NCBI GenBank assembly: GCA_017548385.1 | Contig: JAFZAE010000083.1 | Coordinates: 1 to 46,283, forward strand | Direction of reading: 5' to 3' | DNA from: Prevotella sp. | Lineage (GTDB): Bacteria > Bacteroidota > Bacteroidia > Bacteroidales > Bacteroidaceae | DNA length: 46,283 nucleotides | Part shown: piece by piece, positions 1 to 8,437 of the stretch | How positions within the stretch are numbered: the stretch's first letter is position 1 | How the letters are laid out: each line of letters opens with the position of its first letter | Notes under the pieces: generated by a model | What the model was told of the DNA's origin: nothing | Database searches by the model: none | The model's input: only the letters and a program-made list of their open reading frames with translations | Program-made: the position numbers and the translations under genes

Positions 1-378
1 ATCGGCCGAGACAACGATGATAGCCTTGGCAGAATCCTCATCGCCATCAACATAGATGATGTTTGTCTCACCATCTTCATTACTCTCTATGAGTTTGTTG
101 TATTTGGTCTCCATCTTCCCTGCCTGAACGAGGAAATCTTTCTTTACAGCCTCGCTGCATTCATTAAGCTCCAGTATTTTCATGCAGTCGATGTTTTTCA
201 TGACCGTCTTGGTCTGAGAGTAGGCCTATGATAGAGCCATGGACAACAACATCTTGGGAATCTCTGTGAATTCCACCCCCTCTTTTTCTTTAAAATTGTT
301 AATTACTTCGTCATACGTTTGGCAAAAAGCCACTTGGCATGTGAATACCAATACTAATAATGCTAATAGTTTTTTCAT
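1..378 (-). pseudogene. DUF4252-type secreted protein, interrupted by in-frame TAG (partial at window edge)
   Basis: Read on the minus strand from ATG at 378, this gives a Sec signal peptide (MKKLLALLVLVFTCQVAFC) and then a segment like the start of DUF4252 proteins (DEVINNFKEKEGVEFTEIPK). Codon 51 is TAG at 226-228. The same frame then stays open for 75 codons to the window edge with sensible sequence (KNIDCMKILELNEC, ETNIIYVDGDED). One base change from a sense codon such as CAG or AAG explains the break. DUF4252 proteins are small secreted or periplasmic proteins of unknown role in Bacteroidetes. The 3' end lies outside the window. Either the gene is recently inactivated, or the TAG is a sequencing error or is read through. 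An octamer repeat array sits just upstream of the start. Confidence 0.75.
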
Positions 379-384
379 AATTGT

Positions 385-456
385 GAGTTTATAAGTTTGT
401 GAGTTTGTGAGTTTATAAGTTTGTGAGTTTGTGAGTTTATGAGTTTGTGAGTTCCA
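385..456. repeat. Octamer tandem repeat array, nine units of GAGTTTRT/AAGTTTGT
   Basis: Nine consecutive 8-base units follow RAGTTTRT, the last one degenerate. They group into a higher-order 24-base repeat (GAGTTTAT, AAGTTTGT, GAGTTTGT) present twice exactly and a third time imperfectly. The array ends 6 bases upstream of the minus-strand ATG at 378, so it occupies the ribosome-binding region of that gene. The unit is the same family as the array at 29645-29756. Confidence 0.9.
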
Positions 457-464
457 ACTTCATA

Positions 465-764
465 CTATTTAATCACTTTACCTCCAATCATCACTCGATG
501 TCTATATCCTGTGGTTCCTGGCTCTTTTTCCACCGAAGTGTTTTCTTTTTTAACCGCAAAACGATTGTTGGAATTAACACGAATACTCCGAGTCTTTATT
601 GGTATTGATATCCTTATATAGTTATTACTACCTCTTATATCATCTCCCGTATACCAATCTTTTCCACCATTACCTTCATAGGTACATTTCATCGTAGTGT
701 TTTCATACTCATAACCTTCCTTGAACATGTTGTCGGGTCTTTTCTTATACTCATGGAAAACCAT
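465..764 (-). CDS. Small hypothetical protein (99 aa)
   Basis: I do not recognise this gene. The 99-residue product has no signal peptide or membrane segment. It is polar and basic, with several Tyr/Asn/Gly-rich stretches (YEYENTTMKCTYEGNGG). The last residues, MIGGKVIK, loosely recall the end of type IX secretion C-terminal domains, but with no signal peptide this could be the tail of a decayed larger gene. It starts about 60 bases after the N-acetylglucosamine-kinase-like gene and could share its transcript. No convincing own promoter is visible. It may also be a chance ORF. Confidence 0.4.
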   Translation of the reverse strand: MVFHEYKKRPDNMFKEGYEYENTTMKCTYEGNGGKDWYTGDDIRGSNNYIRISIPIKTRSIRVNSNNRFAVKKENTSVEKEPGTTGYRHRVMIGGKVIK

Positions 765-825
765 CGTGCTATTGTTTTACGGTTATTGTATATGCAGAAC
801 AAAAATCAAACTATATTTTTTTACT

Positions 826-1674
826 TCAACCAAGCAATGATATGTGAAACTCTATGAGCCCAGGCATGGGGTTTTTAAGTATTTTATCAATTATATATCC
901 CTCCTGCTCTGCTGCCAATGTGAGCCACTTGCTATAATACGCAGCCACGCTGCCCACAGCCCTAACAGGGAGGTCTTTTCGATGATATTGCGTAAGGTTG
1001 CGTCGGAAGAACAGACGGAAACTGTCTATAACCAAGTCAGACACTTCCTGCACCTCAATATGTTGGAGAATATACTTCGAAGTACTGGCCAGATAGCGAT
1101 TGGGAAGTGGTTTGCGATATACAGCCTCAATAACGTCAGCCACCGATTGTCCTGTCTGGTGTTCATAGTCTTCACGCATTCCATCAGGCATCAGTCCTTT
1201 GAACAATGCTCCGAGGAACAGTTTTCCCAAAGTGGCGCCACTGCCCTCATCACCGAGAATGAATCCTAACGGCGGTGTACTTGCGACAATTCCACTGCCG
1301 TCATACAAGCCGGAGTTGGAGCCCGTCCCCAAGATACATGCGATGCCCTCATCATGCCCGAATAATGCCCTGGCCGCACCTACGAGGTCGGACTCTACGG
1401 TGACATGCTCTGACGAGAGCACTTCATTTAGAAGACGACTCATCCGGGAGCGCATTTCCGGTCTCACTCCAGCCCCATAGAAACAAACCATATCAAGCGG
1501 TTTGCCTCCCCACTCTATCTTGTCGATTAATTCGTTACGGAGTATAGATGCAATAACCTCGTCGGTCTGATAGAAAGGATTGATACCTTGCGTAATCAGA
1601 CCAGACGTTTCTCCGTTGTCCCTAACCAACGACCATTCCGTCTTGGTGCTACCACTATCTGCAATGAGGAGCAT
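826..1674 (-). CDS. BadF/BadG/BcrA/BcrD-family ATPase, N-acetylglucosamine kinase-like
   Basis: The 282-residue protein belongs to the ASKHA sugar-kinase fold. The N-terminus has the phosphate-1 loop (LIADSGSTKTEWSLV) and the middle has the second phosphate loop (ACILGTGSNSGLYDG), followed by GFILGDEGSGATLGK, typical of N-acetylglucosamine kinases of the BadF/BadG group. Length matches Bacteroidetes members. It probably phosphorylates an amino sugar salvaged from peptidoglycan or host glycans in the cytoplasm; the exact substrate cannot be read from sequence. A TACCTTTG box at 1773-1780 (minus) implies a leader of about 90 bases, which contains the 7-base repeat array. Confidence 0.82.
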   Translation of the reverse strand: MLLIADSGSTKTEWSLVRDNGETSGLITQGINPFYQTDEVIASILRNELIDKIEWGGKPLDMVCFYGAGVRPEMRSRMSRLLNEVLSSEHVTVESDLVGAARALFGHDEGIACILGTGSNSGLYDGSGIVASTPPLGFILGDEGSGATLGKLFLGALFKGLMPDGMREDYEHQTGQSVADVIEAVYRKPLPNRYLASTSKYILQHIEVQEVSDLVIDSFRLFFRRNLTQYHRKDLPVRAVGSVAAYYSKWLTLAAEQEGYIIDKILKNPMPGLIEFHISLLG

Positions 1675-1693
1675 ATTATATTTTATTGTTTTA

Positions 1694-1728
1694 GAATTGA
1701 GAATTGAAAATTGAGAGTTGAGGGTGAG
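1694..1728. repeat. 7-base tandem repeat array (RAATTGA, five units)
   Basis: Five 7-base units follow one another: GAATTGA, GAATTGA, AAATTGA, GAGTTGA, GGGTGAG. The array ends 19 bases upstream of the minus-strand start at 1674 and lies inside the predicted leader, downstream of the TACCTTTG box. It is the shortest-period member of the start-proximal repeats in this window. Confidence 0.75.
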
Positions 1729-1772
1729 GTTTGTATCTTTTCGGACAAGGATAGAGTCTGTTCCAACGAGTG

Positions 1773-1780
1773 CAAAGGTA
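1773..1780 (-). promoter_or_regulatory. -7 box TACCTTTG for the N-acetylglucosamine-kinase-like gene
   Basis: On the minus strand 1780-1773 reads TACCTTTG, an exact match to the Bacteroidetes TAnnTTTG element. No TTTG lies 19 bases upstream, so only half of the consensus is present. It would place the transcript start near 1767. Confidence 0.55.
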
Positions 1781-1819
1781 ACATTTTTCTATATAACTAT
1801 AATAAATTAAAGCAATTAT

Positions 1820-1850
1820 TTTGTCTTTTTTCCTAAAAACCTTAATTTTG
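1820..1850 (+). promoter_or_regulatory. Promoter of the mscS-kdsA-kdsD-cls operon
   Basis: TTTG at 1820-1823 is followed after exactly 19 bases by TAATTTTG at 1843-1850. This is a complete Bacteroidetes housekeeping promoter. The predicted leader is about 25 bases. Confidence 0.8.
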
Positions 1851-1881
1851 CAGAATCATTCATTATGCATACGTTTAGGAA

Positions 1882-4236
1882 ATGATATTAGTTCCCATCA
1901 TCAAAAGAATATCGCTAATTATATTGTTTGCCATCAGCATCTGCCTTCCTTCGCACGCTGTGCTGAAGGAGGCTGACCTGGAACAAACGCTCTCCATTCT
2001 ACGCCAGGAGATGACCAACTATAACAACGATCTTATCAATGATGCCAGTGGGCATAAGCGTATGCGTCAACAAGTAATAAGTAAACTGATTGCCATCTCA
2101 CGTAGGTGTAACCAAACAGAACTGATGCTCTACTCCCAAAAAGCAGGGTATGTGTTCGATATGACATACGCGTGTAACGAGGCCACCAACCTTTATAAGG
2201 ACTATCATCACACCATTCTTCCTTTCCGAAATGGTATCGACCAAATCGATACTGAGATTGCTCGATATGACAGTCTTGTCACCAGCCTCAACCATATGAA
2301 CACACGCGGACTGTCAGAACAAGCCAAGACCGACTGGAACGTATGTCTGACACTCAGTGTGAGCATCCTCAGGACACTTCAGGAGAATAGGCAAAGCATG
2401 AGTGAGTATATAGAGATTTACAAGCGCACCGAGGAACGTCTGAAAAGCCTCAATGACTATGCCAACAATCGCTACGACGAAATACAGAATAATATTTTCA
2501 TCAACGGCGGTGAAAATTATCTCAGCATCCTCAAAAACATAGGAAACCACTGGTCGCAGACAAAAGAGACTGTGGCGGAAAAATATGAGCCATATAAGAA
2601 AGTGAAATCTCAATGGGACAGTCGTGTCATCCTTGTCCTCTTCGTCACAATTTTTCTCTTTGGCCTTTTTGCCATGATTGTGAATTTCATCGGACTACAC
2701 TACTTAGTTCCCCGCCGCCTGCGTACTGAAGAATTTGTGGCTAGACGAACCTGCATCATGATGACCACCACAGTCATTACTTTTGCCCTTATTCTCCAGA
2801 TACTGCGCATGACGTTGAACCAGAATTTCTTTATTATGGCCAACGGTCTGCTCACACAGTATGCTTGGTTGCTAAGTGTCATCCTTATCTCGCTTTTGTT
2901 ACGCCTCAACGGCAGCCAAATAAAGAGTGCTCTCCACATTTATGCGCCACTGGTGTTCATCGGTTTTGTGGTAATATCATTCCGTATTGTATTGATTCCC
3001 AACGAACTGGTGAATCTGATGTTCCCACCTATTTTGCTTCTTTGCGCTATCTGGCAATGGTATGTCATCAAGAAGTACAACCACAACATCCCCCGCTCCG
3101 ACACTTTATACACCTACGTGTCGCTCGCGGTATTCGTGGTGTCCGTGGTATGTTCTTGGATAGGCTATACACTGCTTAGTGTTCAGTTGCTCATCTGGTG
3201 GATTATGCAGCTAACCTGCATACTGACCATCACATGTCTACGCTCTTGGATCAAACGTTATGGTGAGAAACACGACTTTGCCAGTCAACCTGTGACATCC
3301 TCCTGGTTTTACCATTTGCTCTACAAAGTGCTGCTGCCTTCATTAGGCGTCATATCTGTGCTTCTGTCAGTATATTGGGCTGCATCCGTTTTCAATCTGA
3401 ACGACCTCACCTGGCGAGTGTTCACCTACCGTTTCATCAACTCCAAAAATATCACTATCAGTATTCTCAACATCGCTATTGTGGTGGTGCTGTGGATGTT
3501 TTTCTCATGGATCAACCAGACCGCCAAGGCCCTGCTGAAACACTACTATGTGCAGAAAGATCCAGTGAGTGCCGAGAGCCGATTTGTGATGGGAAAGAAT
3601 CTGATACAAATTTTGGTGTGGGGTCTTTGGCTGATTGTGAGCCTTGCCATCTGTCATGTGGACAACACATGGCTTGTGGTGGTTTCCGGTGGTCTCTCTA
3701 CTGGTATTGGTTTCGCCTCAAAGGATATTCTGGAAAACATCTACTATGGCATATCTCTGATGACCGGTCGTCTGAAAGTGGGCGATCTAATTGTCTGCGA
3801 TGGTATCCGAGGACGTGTGAACTCCATCAGCTATACAAGTACCATGATTGAAGCCATCGACGGTTCGATTATCGCATTCCAAAACAGTCAGCTCTTCAAC
3901 AAGAACTACAAAAACATGACGAAGAACCATGGCTATGAGATGCATATGCTCAACGTTGGCGTGGCATACGGTACCGACATAGAAAGGACTCGCCAACTGC
4001 TCAAGGAATCCATTTCACAGCTTGACTTCATCGACAAAACGCACAATGTGGAAGTGCTTCTGCGTGAATTTGGAGAAAGCAGCATCATTCTGCAAGTACT
4101 TGTGTGGGTGCCAGTACTTACGCAATACACTAACGACGGACAAATCATGGAATGTGTATATGACACTCTTAACAGGAACGGCATCACCATTCCATTCCCA
4201 CAACGAGATATCAGAATCATCGAGAAAAAAGAATAA
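1882..4236 (+). CDS. Large MscS-family mechanosensitive channel
   Basis: The 784-residue inner-membrane protein begins with a signal peptide (about residues 1-26) and a helical, probably coiled-coil periplasmic domain to about residue 245. About ten or eleven membrane segments follow. The last carries the MscS pore-helix pattern (GGLSTGIGFASKDILENI) and leads into the MscS beta domain (RLKVGDLIVCDGIRGRVNSI) and cytosolic C-terminus. The architecture resembles the large MscK/YnaI-type channels rather than the short E. coli MscS. These channels open under membrane tension and release solutes after hypo-osmotic shock. It is the first gene of an operon with two Kdo-synthesis genes and a cardiolipin synthase; kdsA starts 24 bases after its stop. 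Confidence 0.9.
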   Translation: MILVPIIKRISLIILFAISICLPSHAVLKEADLEQTLSILRQEMTNYNNDLINDASGHKRMRQQVISKLIAISRRCNQTELMLYSQKAGYVFDMTYACNEATNLYKDYHHTILPFRNGIDQIDTEIARYDSLVTSLNHMNTRGLSEQAKTDWNVCLTLSVSILRTLQENRQSMSEYIEIYKRTEERLKSLNDYANNRYDEIQNNIFINGGENYLSILKNIGNHWSQTKETVAEKYEPYKKVKSQWDSRVILVLFVTIFLFGLFAMIVNFIGLHYLVPRRLRTEEFVARRTCIMMTTTVITFALILQILRMTLNQNFFIMANGLLTQYAWLLSVILISLLLRLNGSQIKSALHIYAPLVFIGFVVISFRIVLIPNELVNLMFPPILLLCAIWQWYVIKKYNHNIPRSDTLYTYVSLAVFVVSVVCSWIGYTLLSVQLLIWWIMQLTCILTITCLRSWIKRYGEKHDFASQPVTSSWFYHLLYKVLLPSLGVISVLLSVYWAASVFNLNDLTWRVFTYRFINSKNITISILNIAIVVVLWMFFSWINQTAKALLKHYYVQKDPVSAESRFVMGKNLIQILVWGLWLIVSLAICHVDNTWLVVVSGGLSTGIGFASKDILENIYYGISLMTGRLKVGDLIVCDGIRGRVNSISYTSTMIEAIDGSIIAFQNSQLFNKNYKNMTKNHGYEMHMLNVGVAYGTDIERTRQLLKESISQLDFIDKTHNVEVLLREFGESSIILQVLVWVPVLTQYTNDGQIMECVYDTLNRNGITIPFPQRDIRIIEKKE

Positions 4237-4260
4237 ACATATATATAAAACAATCATACA

Positions 4261-5013
4261 ATGCCAACCATCATTGCCGGTCCATGCGTCATCGAGTCAG
4301 AAGCACTTCTCCAAACAGTTGCAACAGAGATTACCCGTCTCAACTCCCTGTACGGCATAGACATCATCTTCAAAGCATCATTCGATAAGGCCAACCGTAC
4401 ATCCATCGCCTCCTATCGTGGGCCAGGAATGGAACGTGGCTTGCAAATGTTGGCGGACATCAAGTCGGAATATGGACTTCGTATTCTTACCGACATTCAT
4501 GAGAGTTACCAAGCCGCCCCTGCTGCAGAAGTTGCAGACGTGCTGCAAATACCCGCCTTCCTATGTCGACAGACCGACCTTTTGGTCGCAGCGGCACGTA
4601 CAGGCCGCGCCATCAACATTAAAAAGGCACAGTTTCTCAGCGGTCGCGATATGCGTTATCCTGTGGAGAAAGCGCTCGATGCCGGAGCCAGCGAAGTGTG
4701 GCTCACCGAGCGAGGCAACATCTATGGCTACAACAACTTGGTGGTAGACTTCCGCAATATTGCTGATATGCTTGACATCGTGAGCACTGTCATCATGGAC
4801 TGCACGCATAGCGTACAGCGCCCTGGAGCAGGTGATGGGCGCACCACGGGTGACCGCCGTTTTGTACCACAGATGGCGATGGCTGCCAAGGCTTTTGGTG
4901 CCACAGGCTATTTTATGGAAGTGCATCCCAACCCCGACCATGCCCTAAGCGACGGTCCCAACATGCTGTCGCTATGTGACCTGGAAAACGTCGTCAAAAA
5001 CATCCTCGCCTAA
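4261..5013 (+). CDS. kdsA: 3-deoxy-8-phosphooctulonate synthase (Kdo-8-P synthase)
   Basis: The 250-residue enzyme condenses arabinose-5-phosphate with phosphoenolpyruvate to give Kdo-8-phosphate, the precursor of the Kdo sugar of lipid A-core. It begins IIAGPCVIESE, where Cys in the GPC motif replaces the Asn of the E. coli enzyme, which marks the metal-dependent class. Other signatures are DCTHSVQRPGAGDG, the metal and substrate histidine in MEVHPNPDHA, and LSDGPNM near the C-terminus. Length is normal for the short Bacteroidetes form. It is followed by kdsD, which supplies its arabinose-5-phosphate substrate. Confidence 0.95.
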   Translation: MPTIIAGPCVIESEALLQTVATEITRLNSLYGIDIIFKASFDKANRTSIASYRGPGMERGLQMLADIKSEYGLRILTDIHESYQAAPAAEVADVLQIPAFLCRQTDLLVAAARTGRAINIKKAQFLSGRDMRYPVEKALDAGASEVWLTERGNIYGYNNLVVDFRNIADMLDIVSTVIMDCTHSVQRPGAGDGRTTGDRRFVPQMAMAAKAFGATGYFMEVHPNPDHALSDGPNMLSLCDLENVVKNILA

Positions 5014-5020
5014 GAAAATC

Positions 5021-5998
5021 ATGCAACATCAATCCATTACAGAGCGACTGGCCATGGCACGCGGCTTTGCCATCCAATGCCTCACCGACGAGGCACACGC
5101 CATCAATGACCTTATCAGCCAGTTGGATGAGAACTTCGACCGAGCCGTGGAAATGATTTTCCATTGTACGGGCAAAGTTATTGTCACCGGGGTCGGGAAG
5201 AGCGGCAACGTAGGTGCCAAAATCGCAGCGACGCTCTCAAGCACCGGTACACCTGCATTTTTTATCAACCCCTTGGACGTGTATCACGGCGACTTAGGCG
5301 TGATGACACCCGATGACATTGTGCTGGCACTGAGCAACTCCGGACAGACAGACGAACTGCTCAGATTTATTCCCATCGTTCTACACAATCATATCCCTAT
5401 CATCTCCATGACGGGCAATCCTGACTCATTGCTTGCGAAATACTCTGCTGCACATATCCTGGTGAAAGTAGAACGTGAGGCATGCCCACTGAATCTCGCC
5501 CCCACCAGCAGCACTACAGCAGCCTTGGCCATGGGCGATGCCATTGCTGTGGCACTGATGCAAGTACGAGACTTCAAACCACGCGACTTCGCTCAGTTCC
5601 ATCCTGGAGGCGAATTAGGTAAGCGTCTGCTCACTACTGCACAGGATGTGATGAAGACCGATGAACTGCCCATCATTCCTTCCAATATGCACCTTGGCGA
5701 AGCTATCATCCATGTGAGCAAAGGCAAGTTGGGATTAGGCGTGTCGCTATCTAACGACAAAGTGGAGGGTATCATCACCGACGGCGACATCCGCCGAGCA
5801 ATGGAACGTTGGCAGTCGGAATTTTTTGATAAGACGGTCAGCGACATCATGACAACCAGCCCCAAATGCGTTGCCCCTACCACAAAAATCACCGAGGTAC
5901 AGCGCATTATGAACAAATATAAGGTTCATTCCGTGCTTGTCGTCGACCAGGAGATGCATCTTTCGGGTATTGTAGACCACTATCGCTGTATGCTATAA
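5021..5998 (+). CDS. kdsD: Arabinose-5-phosphate isomerase
   Basis: The 325-residue protein of the KpsF/GutQ family converts ribulose-5-phosphate to arabinose-5-phosphate for KdsA. The SIS sugar-isomerase domain comes first (VTGVGKSGNVGAKIA, LALSNSGQTDELL), followed by two CBS domains in the C-terminal 120 residues. I place the start at ATG 5021, 7 bases after the kdsA stop, because it gives the usual N-terminus MQHQSITERL. An upstream in-frame ATG at 4976 lies inside kdsA and adds unrelated residues. Translational coupling with kdsA is likely. Confidence 0.93.
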   Translation: MQHQSITERLAMARGFAIQCLTDEAHAINDLISQLDENFDRAVEMIFHCTGKVIVTGVGKSGNVGAKIAATLSSTGTPAFFINPLDVYHGDLGVMTPDDIVLALSNSGQTDELLRFIPIVLHNHIPIISMTGNPDSLLAKYSAAHILVKVEREACPLNLAPTSSTTAALAMGDAIAVALMQVRDFKPRDFAQFHPGGELGKRLLTTAQDVMKTDELPIIPSNMHLGEAIIHVSKGKLGLGVSLSNDKVEGIITDGDIRRAMERWQSEFFDKTVSDIMTTSPKCVAPTTKITEVQRIMNKYKVHSVLVVDQEMHLSGIVDHYRCML

Positions 5999-6014
5999 TA
6001 TTTTGAGAGGGAGC

Positions 6015-7310
6015 ATGATACGGATTTACAATACAACAAAATGCCTCGCGAAAAGAGCCACTACTACCTTACTATTGTTATATTACGTACTCTGCGCTAT
6101 GTCGCAGGGCAGCGATTCACTCATCGTGGCTCAACTTCGCGATGAGGGAATCACATTTTCGCATAACAACTCCGTTACCCTTCTCTTGAGCGGACAGGAA
6201 AAATTCGATGACATGTTTGCCGCCATCCGACAGGCCAAGAATAGTGTCCATTTAGAATATTTCAATTTCCGTAACGACTCTATCGCCAATCTGCTCTTCA
6301 ACCTTCTCGGTGAGAAAGTGGCAGAAGGAGTGGAGGTGCGTGCCCTATATGACGGTTTTGGCAACGATTCCAACAACCAACCCCTCAAAAAGGAACACCT
6401 GAAGGAAATCAGACGTATGGGGATAGAGTTATATGAGTTCGATCCTATCTGTTTCCCATGGATTAACCATGTATTTAGTCGCGACCATCGCAAAATCGTC
6501 GTCATCGACGGCATGATAGCCTACACCGGCGGCATGAATGTGGCCGACTACTACATCAATGGTACAGAAGTGGTTGGTGAATGGCATGATATGCATTGTA
6601 GGATTGAGGGTGAAGAGGTAAATACCCTACAACGTATTTTCCAGAAAATCTGGAATAAGACGAGCGAGAACAAGTTTGGTGGCGAACAATATTTCCGTGG
6701 CAGCGCCAACGACGGGCATATTACTGGTCTGAAACCCGACACAACCACAACCGCAGGTCGTAAGATGATTGGAATCATCAACCGTGAGCCAAGGGTGAGC
6801 AACAAAATCATCAGGAAATTCTACGTTGATGCCATCAACGACGCTCAGGACAGCATAAAAATCATCAATCCTTACTTCACGCTAACCCACAGTGTGAAAA
6901 AAGCACTCCGAGAAGCCTTAAAACGAGGTGTGAAAGTGGAGATTATGCTTTCGGCCAAAAGCGACATCCCCCTCACTCCCGACTGTGGCTTCTACAATGC
7001 TCACAAATTGATGAGGCGCGGTGCCGACGTATGGATTTATGAACCTGGATTTCATCACACAAAAATCATGATGGTAGATGGAAAATTCTGCACTTTAGGC
7101 AGTGCCAACCTTAACGCCAGAAGCCTTCGTTGGGACTATGAGTCCAACGCTGTGATGTTGGATCCATATACCACACGTGAAATGAACAATCTGTTTGAGC
7201 GTGACAAGCGCCACAGTTTCAAACTGACACAAGAAACATGGAATCAATTCCGGACAAGATGGCAGAAGACAAGAGGGTGGTTTGCCCATCTACTCAGCCC
7301 TTGGCTCTAA
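6015..7310 (+). CDS. cls: Cardiolipin synthase (phospholipase D superfamily)
   Basis: The protein has two HKD phospholipase D motifs. The first is around HVFSRDHRKIVVIDG and the second around GFHHTKIMMVDGKF, each followed by the usual GS/GG(M/A)N element (TGGMNV, LGSANLNARS). It joins phosphatidylglycerol units, or PG with PE, to make cardiolipin at the inner membrane. The N-terminus has a hydrophobic segment (TTTLLLLYYVLCAMS) that could anchor or export it. The window has ATGs at 6003 and 6015; I prefer 6015 because it directly precedes the basic and hydrophobic N-region, but 6003 is possible. It is the last gene of the mscS-kdsA-kdsD-cls operon, all acting on the envelope. Confidence 0.88.
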   Translation: MIRIYNTTKCLAKRATTTLLLLYYVLCAMSQGSDSLIVAQLRDEGITFSHNNSVTLLLSGQEKFDDMFAAIRQAKNSVHLEYFNFRNDSIANLLFNLLGEKVAEGVEVRALYDGFGNDSNNQPLKKEHLKEIRRMGIELYEFDPICFPWINHVFSRDHRKIVVIDGMIAYTGGMNVADYYINGTEVVGEWHDMHCRIEGEEVNTLQRIFQKIWNKTSENKFGGEQYFRGSANDGHITGLKPDTTTTAGRKMIGIINREPRVSNKIIRKFYVDAINDAQDSIKIINPYFTLTHSVKKALREALKRGVKVEIMLSAKSDIPLTPDCGFYNAHKLMRRGADVWIYEPGFHHTKIMMVDGKFCTLGSANLNARSLRWDYESNAVMLDPYTTREMNNLFERDKRHSFKLTQETWNQFRTRWQKTRGWFAHLLSPWL

Positions 7311-7317
7311 ATTAGAG

Positions 7318-7929
7318 CTAAATCTCGTCAATCCCCACGTATCCATTCATGACGGCATAGATAGTGAGTGAGGAGACACTTTTTGCTGCCAGTTTTTCCA
7401 TGATGTTTTTTCGGTGGGTGATCACGGTAGTGAGACTGATGTTGAGTTGGTCGGCGATTTCCTTGTTGATAAATCCCTTGACAATCAGTCGCAGTACATC
7501 AAGTTCTCTTGCAGACAGCCGCTTGGTGGCAGGAGATGATTTATGTTCTTGCAGAACAGGCAAATGCCTTCCCTGGGGATGTGCATATTGCTCCAATGCA
7601 ATAAAAGCCCTGACCAACTGGCTTTCAGGAACAGTGATTCTGATACAATGAAAATCTGGAATTTGGCCAGCCTGTTCATCAAGCGTAGTAAGCACTATGG
7701 TTTTTTTCCTCCTTTCAAGGAAAAACTGCCTGTCGCTGAGCAGGATGCCCACATAGACGAAAAAATGGATATACCTCTCCTCTCCTGCCAACTTTAACTG
7801 CGTGACAGAGTCGAACGCCTCGACCTCAATGGCTGGCATGACGCTTTGCAGCATCTGCCGAAGTCCCATCACAGCCAAGGTGTCCTGACATAAGATGGCC
7901 ATCAGAGGTCTCATCCCATGTTCGTTCAT
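7318..7929 (-). CDS. LuxR-type regulator with a receiver-like domain lacking the phospho-acceptor Asp
   Basis: The C-terminal 65 residues form a clear LuxR/NarL helix-turn-helix (LSARELDVLRLIVKGF, NKEIADQLNISLTTVITHRKN). The N-terminal 110 residues have the length and rhythm of a receiver domain, but the strand that should end in the phosphorylated Asp reads FVYVGILLS, so phosphorylation in the usual way is unlikely. No partner kinase is nearby. The ATG overlaps the nrdG stop by 4 bases (ATGA), so it is translationally coupled to nrdG and is the last gene of the anaerobic ribonucleotide reductase operon. A role in control of that operon or of redox state is an inference from this coupling. 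Confidence 0.8.
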   Translation of the reverse strand: MNEHGMRPLMAILCQDTLAVMGLRQMLQSVMPAIEVEAFDSVTQLKLAGEERYIHFFVYVGILLSDRQFFLERRKKTIVLTTLDEQAGQIPDFHCIRITVPESQLVRAFIALEQYAHPQGRHLPVLQEHKSSPATKRLSARELDVLRLIVKGFINKEIADQLNISLTTVITHRKNIMEKLAAKSVSSLTIYAVMNGYVGIDEI

Positions 7930-8390
7930 CTCCAGAATCTGAAAGTGATATCCTTGAAATAGTCGCCGGACGCTTTCTTATAGAGCCGTTGATTGGTAGT
8001 CCGCTCTTTCAGACATCCGAGGTGGGCAATGTACGGTCCGACCTTGATGTAGTCGAAGTCCGCCTTTCTCACGACCGACGGAATACGCTGGCGCCCACTA
8101 TACCATGCAACCTTATATTTAGGATGCTCGCGGTGTATATAGCGCGCCAACGTATTAATGTAAGTCGGTTCGGAGTCACCGCCCATAAAGGCGATGCAAG
8201 TGATGTCACTGTCGTATTCACTGATCATACGCTCTATCACCATAGGCGTGAGTGGTGTTCCAATGTTATCCCATAGATACTTGCTATGACAGCCCGGGCA
8301 ATGGCATGGGCAGTTAGCAATATTGATGGCGAGTGTCACCTCGTCAGGAATTTCCTGAAACACGACGCTTGTGTTTACGTACTTTAACAT
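7926..8390 (-). CDS. nrdG: Anaerobic ribonucleotide reductase activating protein (radical SAM)
   Basis: The 154-residue protein has the radical SAM cysteine cluster C-x3-C-x2-C near the N-terminus (NCPCHCPGCHSKYLW; one extra Cys lies between the first two). It ligates a 4Fe-4S cluster and uses SAM to put the glycyl radical on NrdD. GGDSEP matches the SAM-binding GGE/D motif of the family. It starts 47 bases after the nrdD stop in the same operon, and its own stop overlaps the next gene. Confidence 0.93.
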   Translation of the reverse strand: MLKYVNTSVVFQEIPDEVTLAINIANCPCHCPGCHSKYLWDNIGTPLTPMVIERMISEYDSDITCIAFMGGDSEPTYINTLARYIHREHPKYKVAWYSGRQRIPSVVRKADFDYIKVGPYIAHLGCLKERTTNQRLYKKASGDYFKDITFRFWR

Positions 8391-8437
8391 CTTAAATAAT
8401 TATTTATCTTATAGGTTATGAATGTGTCTGATGATTG

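Noticed and set aside
385..456. CRISPR-like repeat
   Set aside because: Units are 8 bases with no spacers and no cas genes are present. The same applies to the array at 29645-29756.
844..1480. Plus-strand frames of 141 and 93 codons
   Set aside because: They are antisense to the N-acetylglucosamine-kinase-like gene, which has clear ATPase motifs.
3375..3851. 158-codon plus-strand frame in another phase of the channel gene
   Set aside because: It lies wholly inside the mechanosensitive channel gene, which has the better supported frame with pore motifs.
7304..7318. GCTCTAAATTAGAGC near-palindrome as a terminator
   Set aside because: The stem is short and AT-rich, there is no T-tract, and it coincides with two stop codons of convergent genes.
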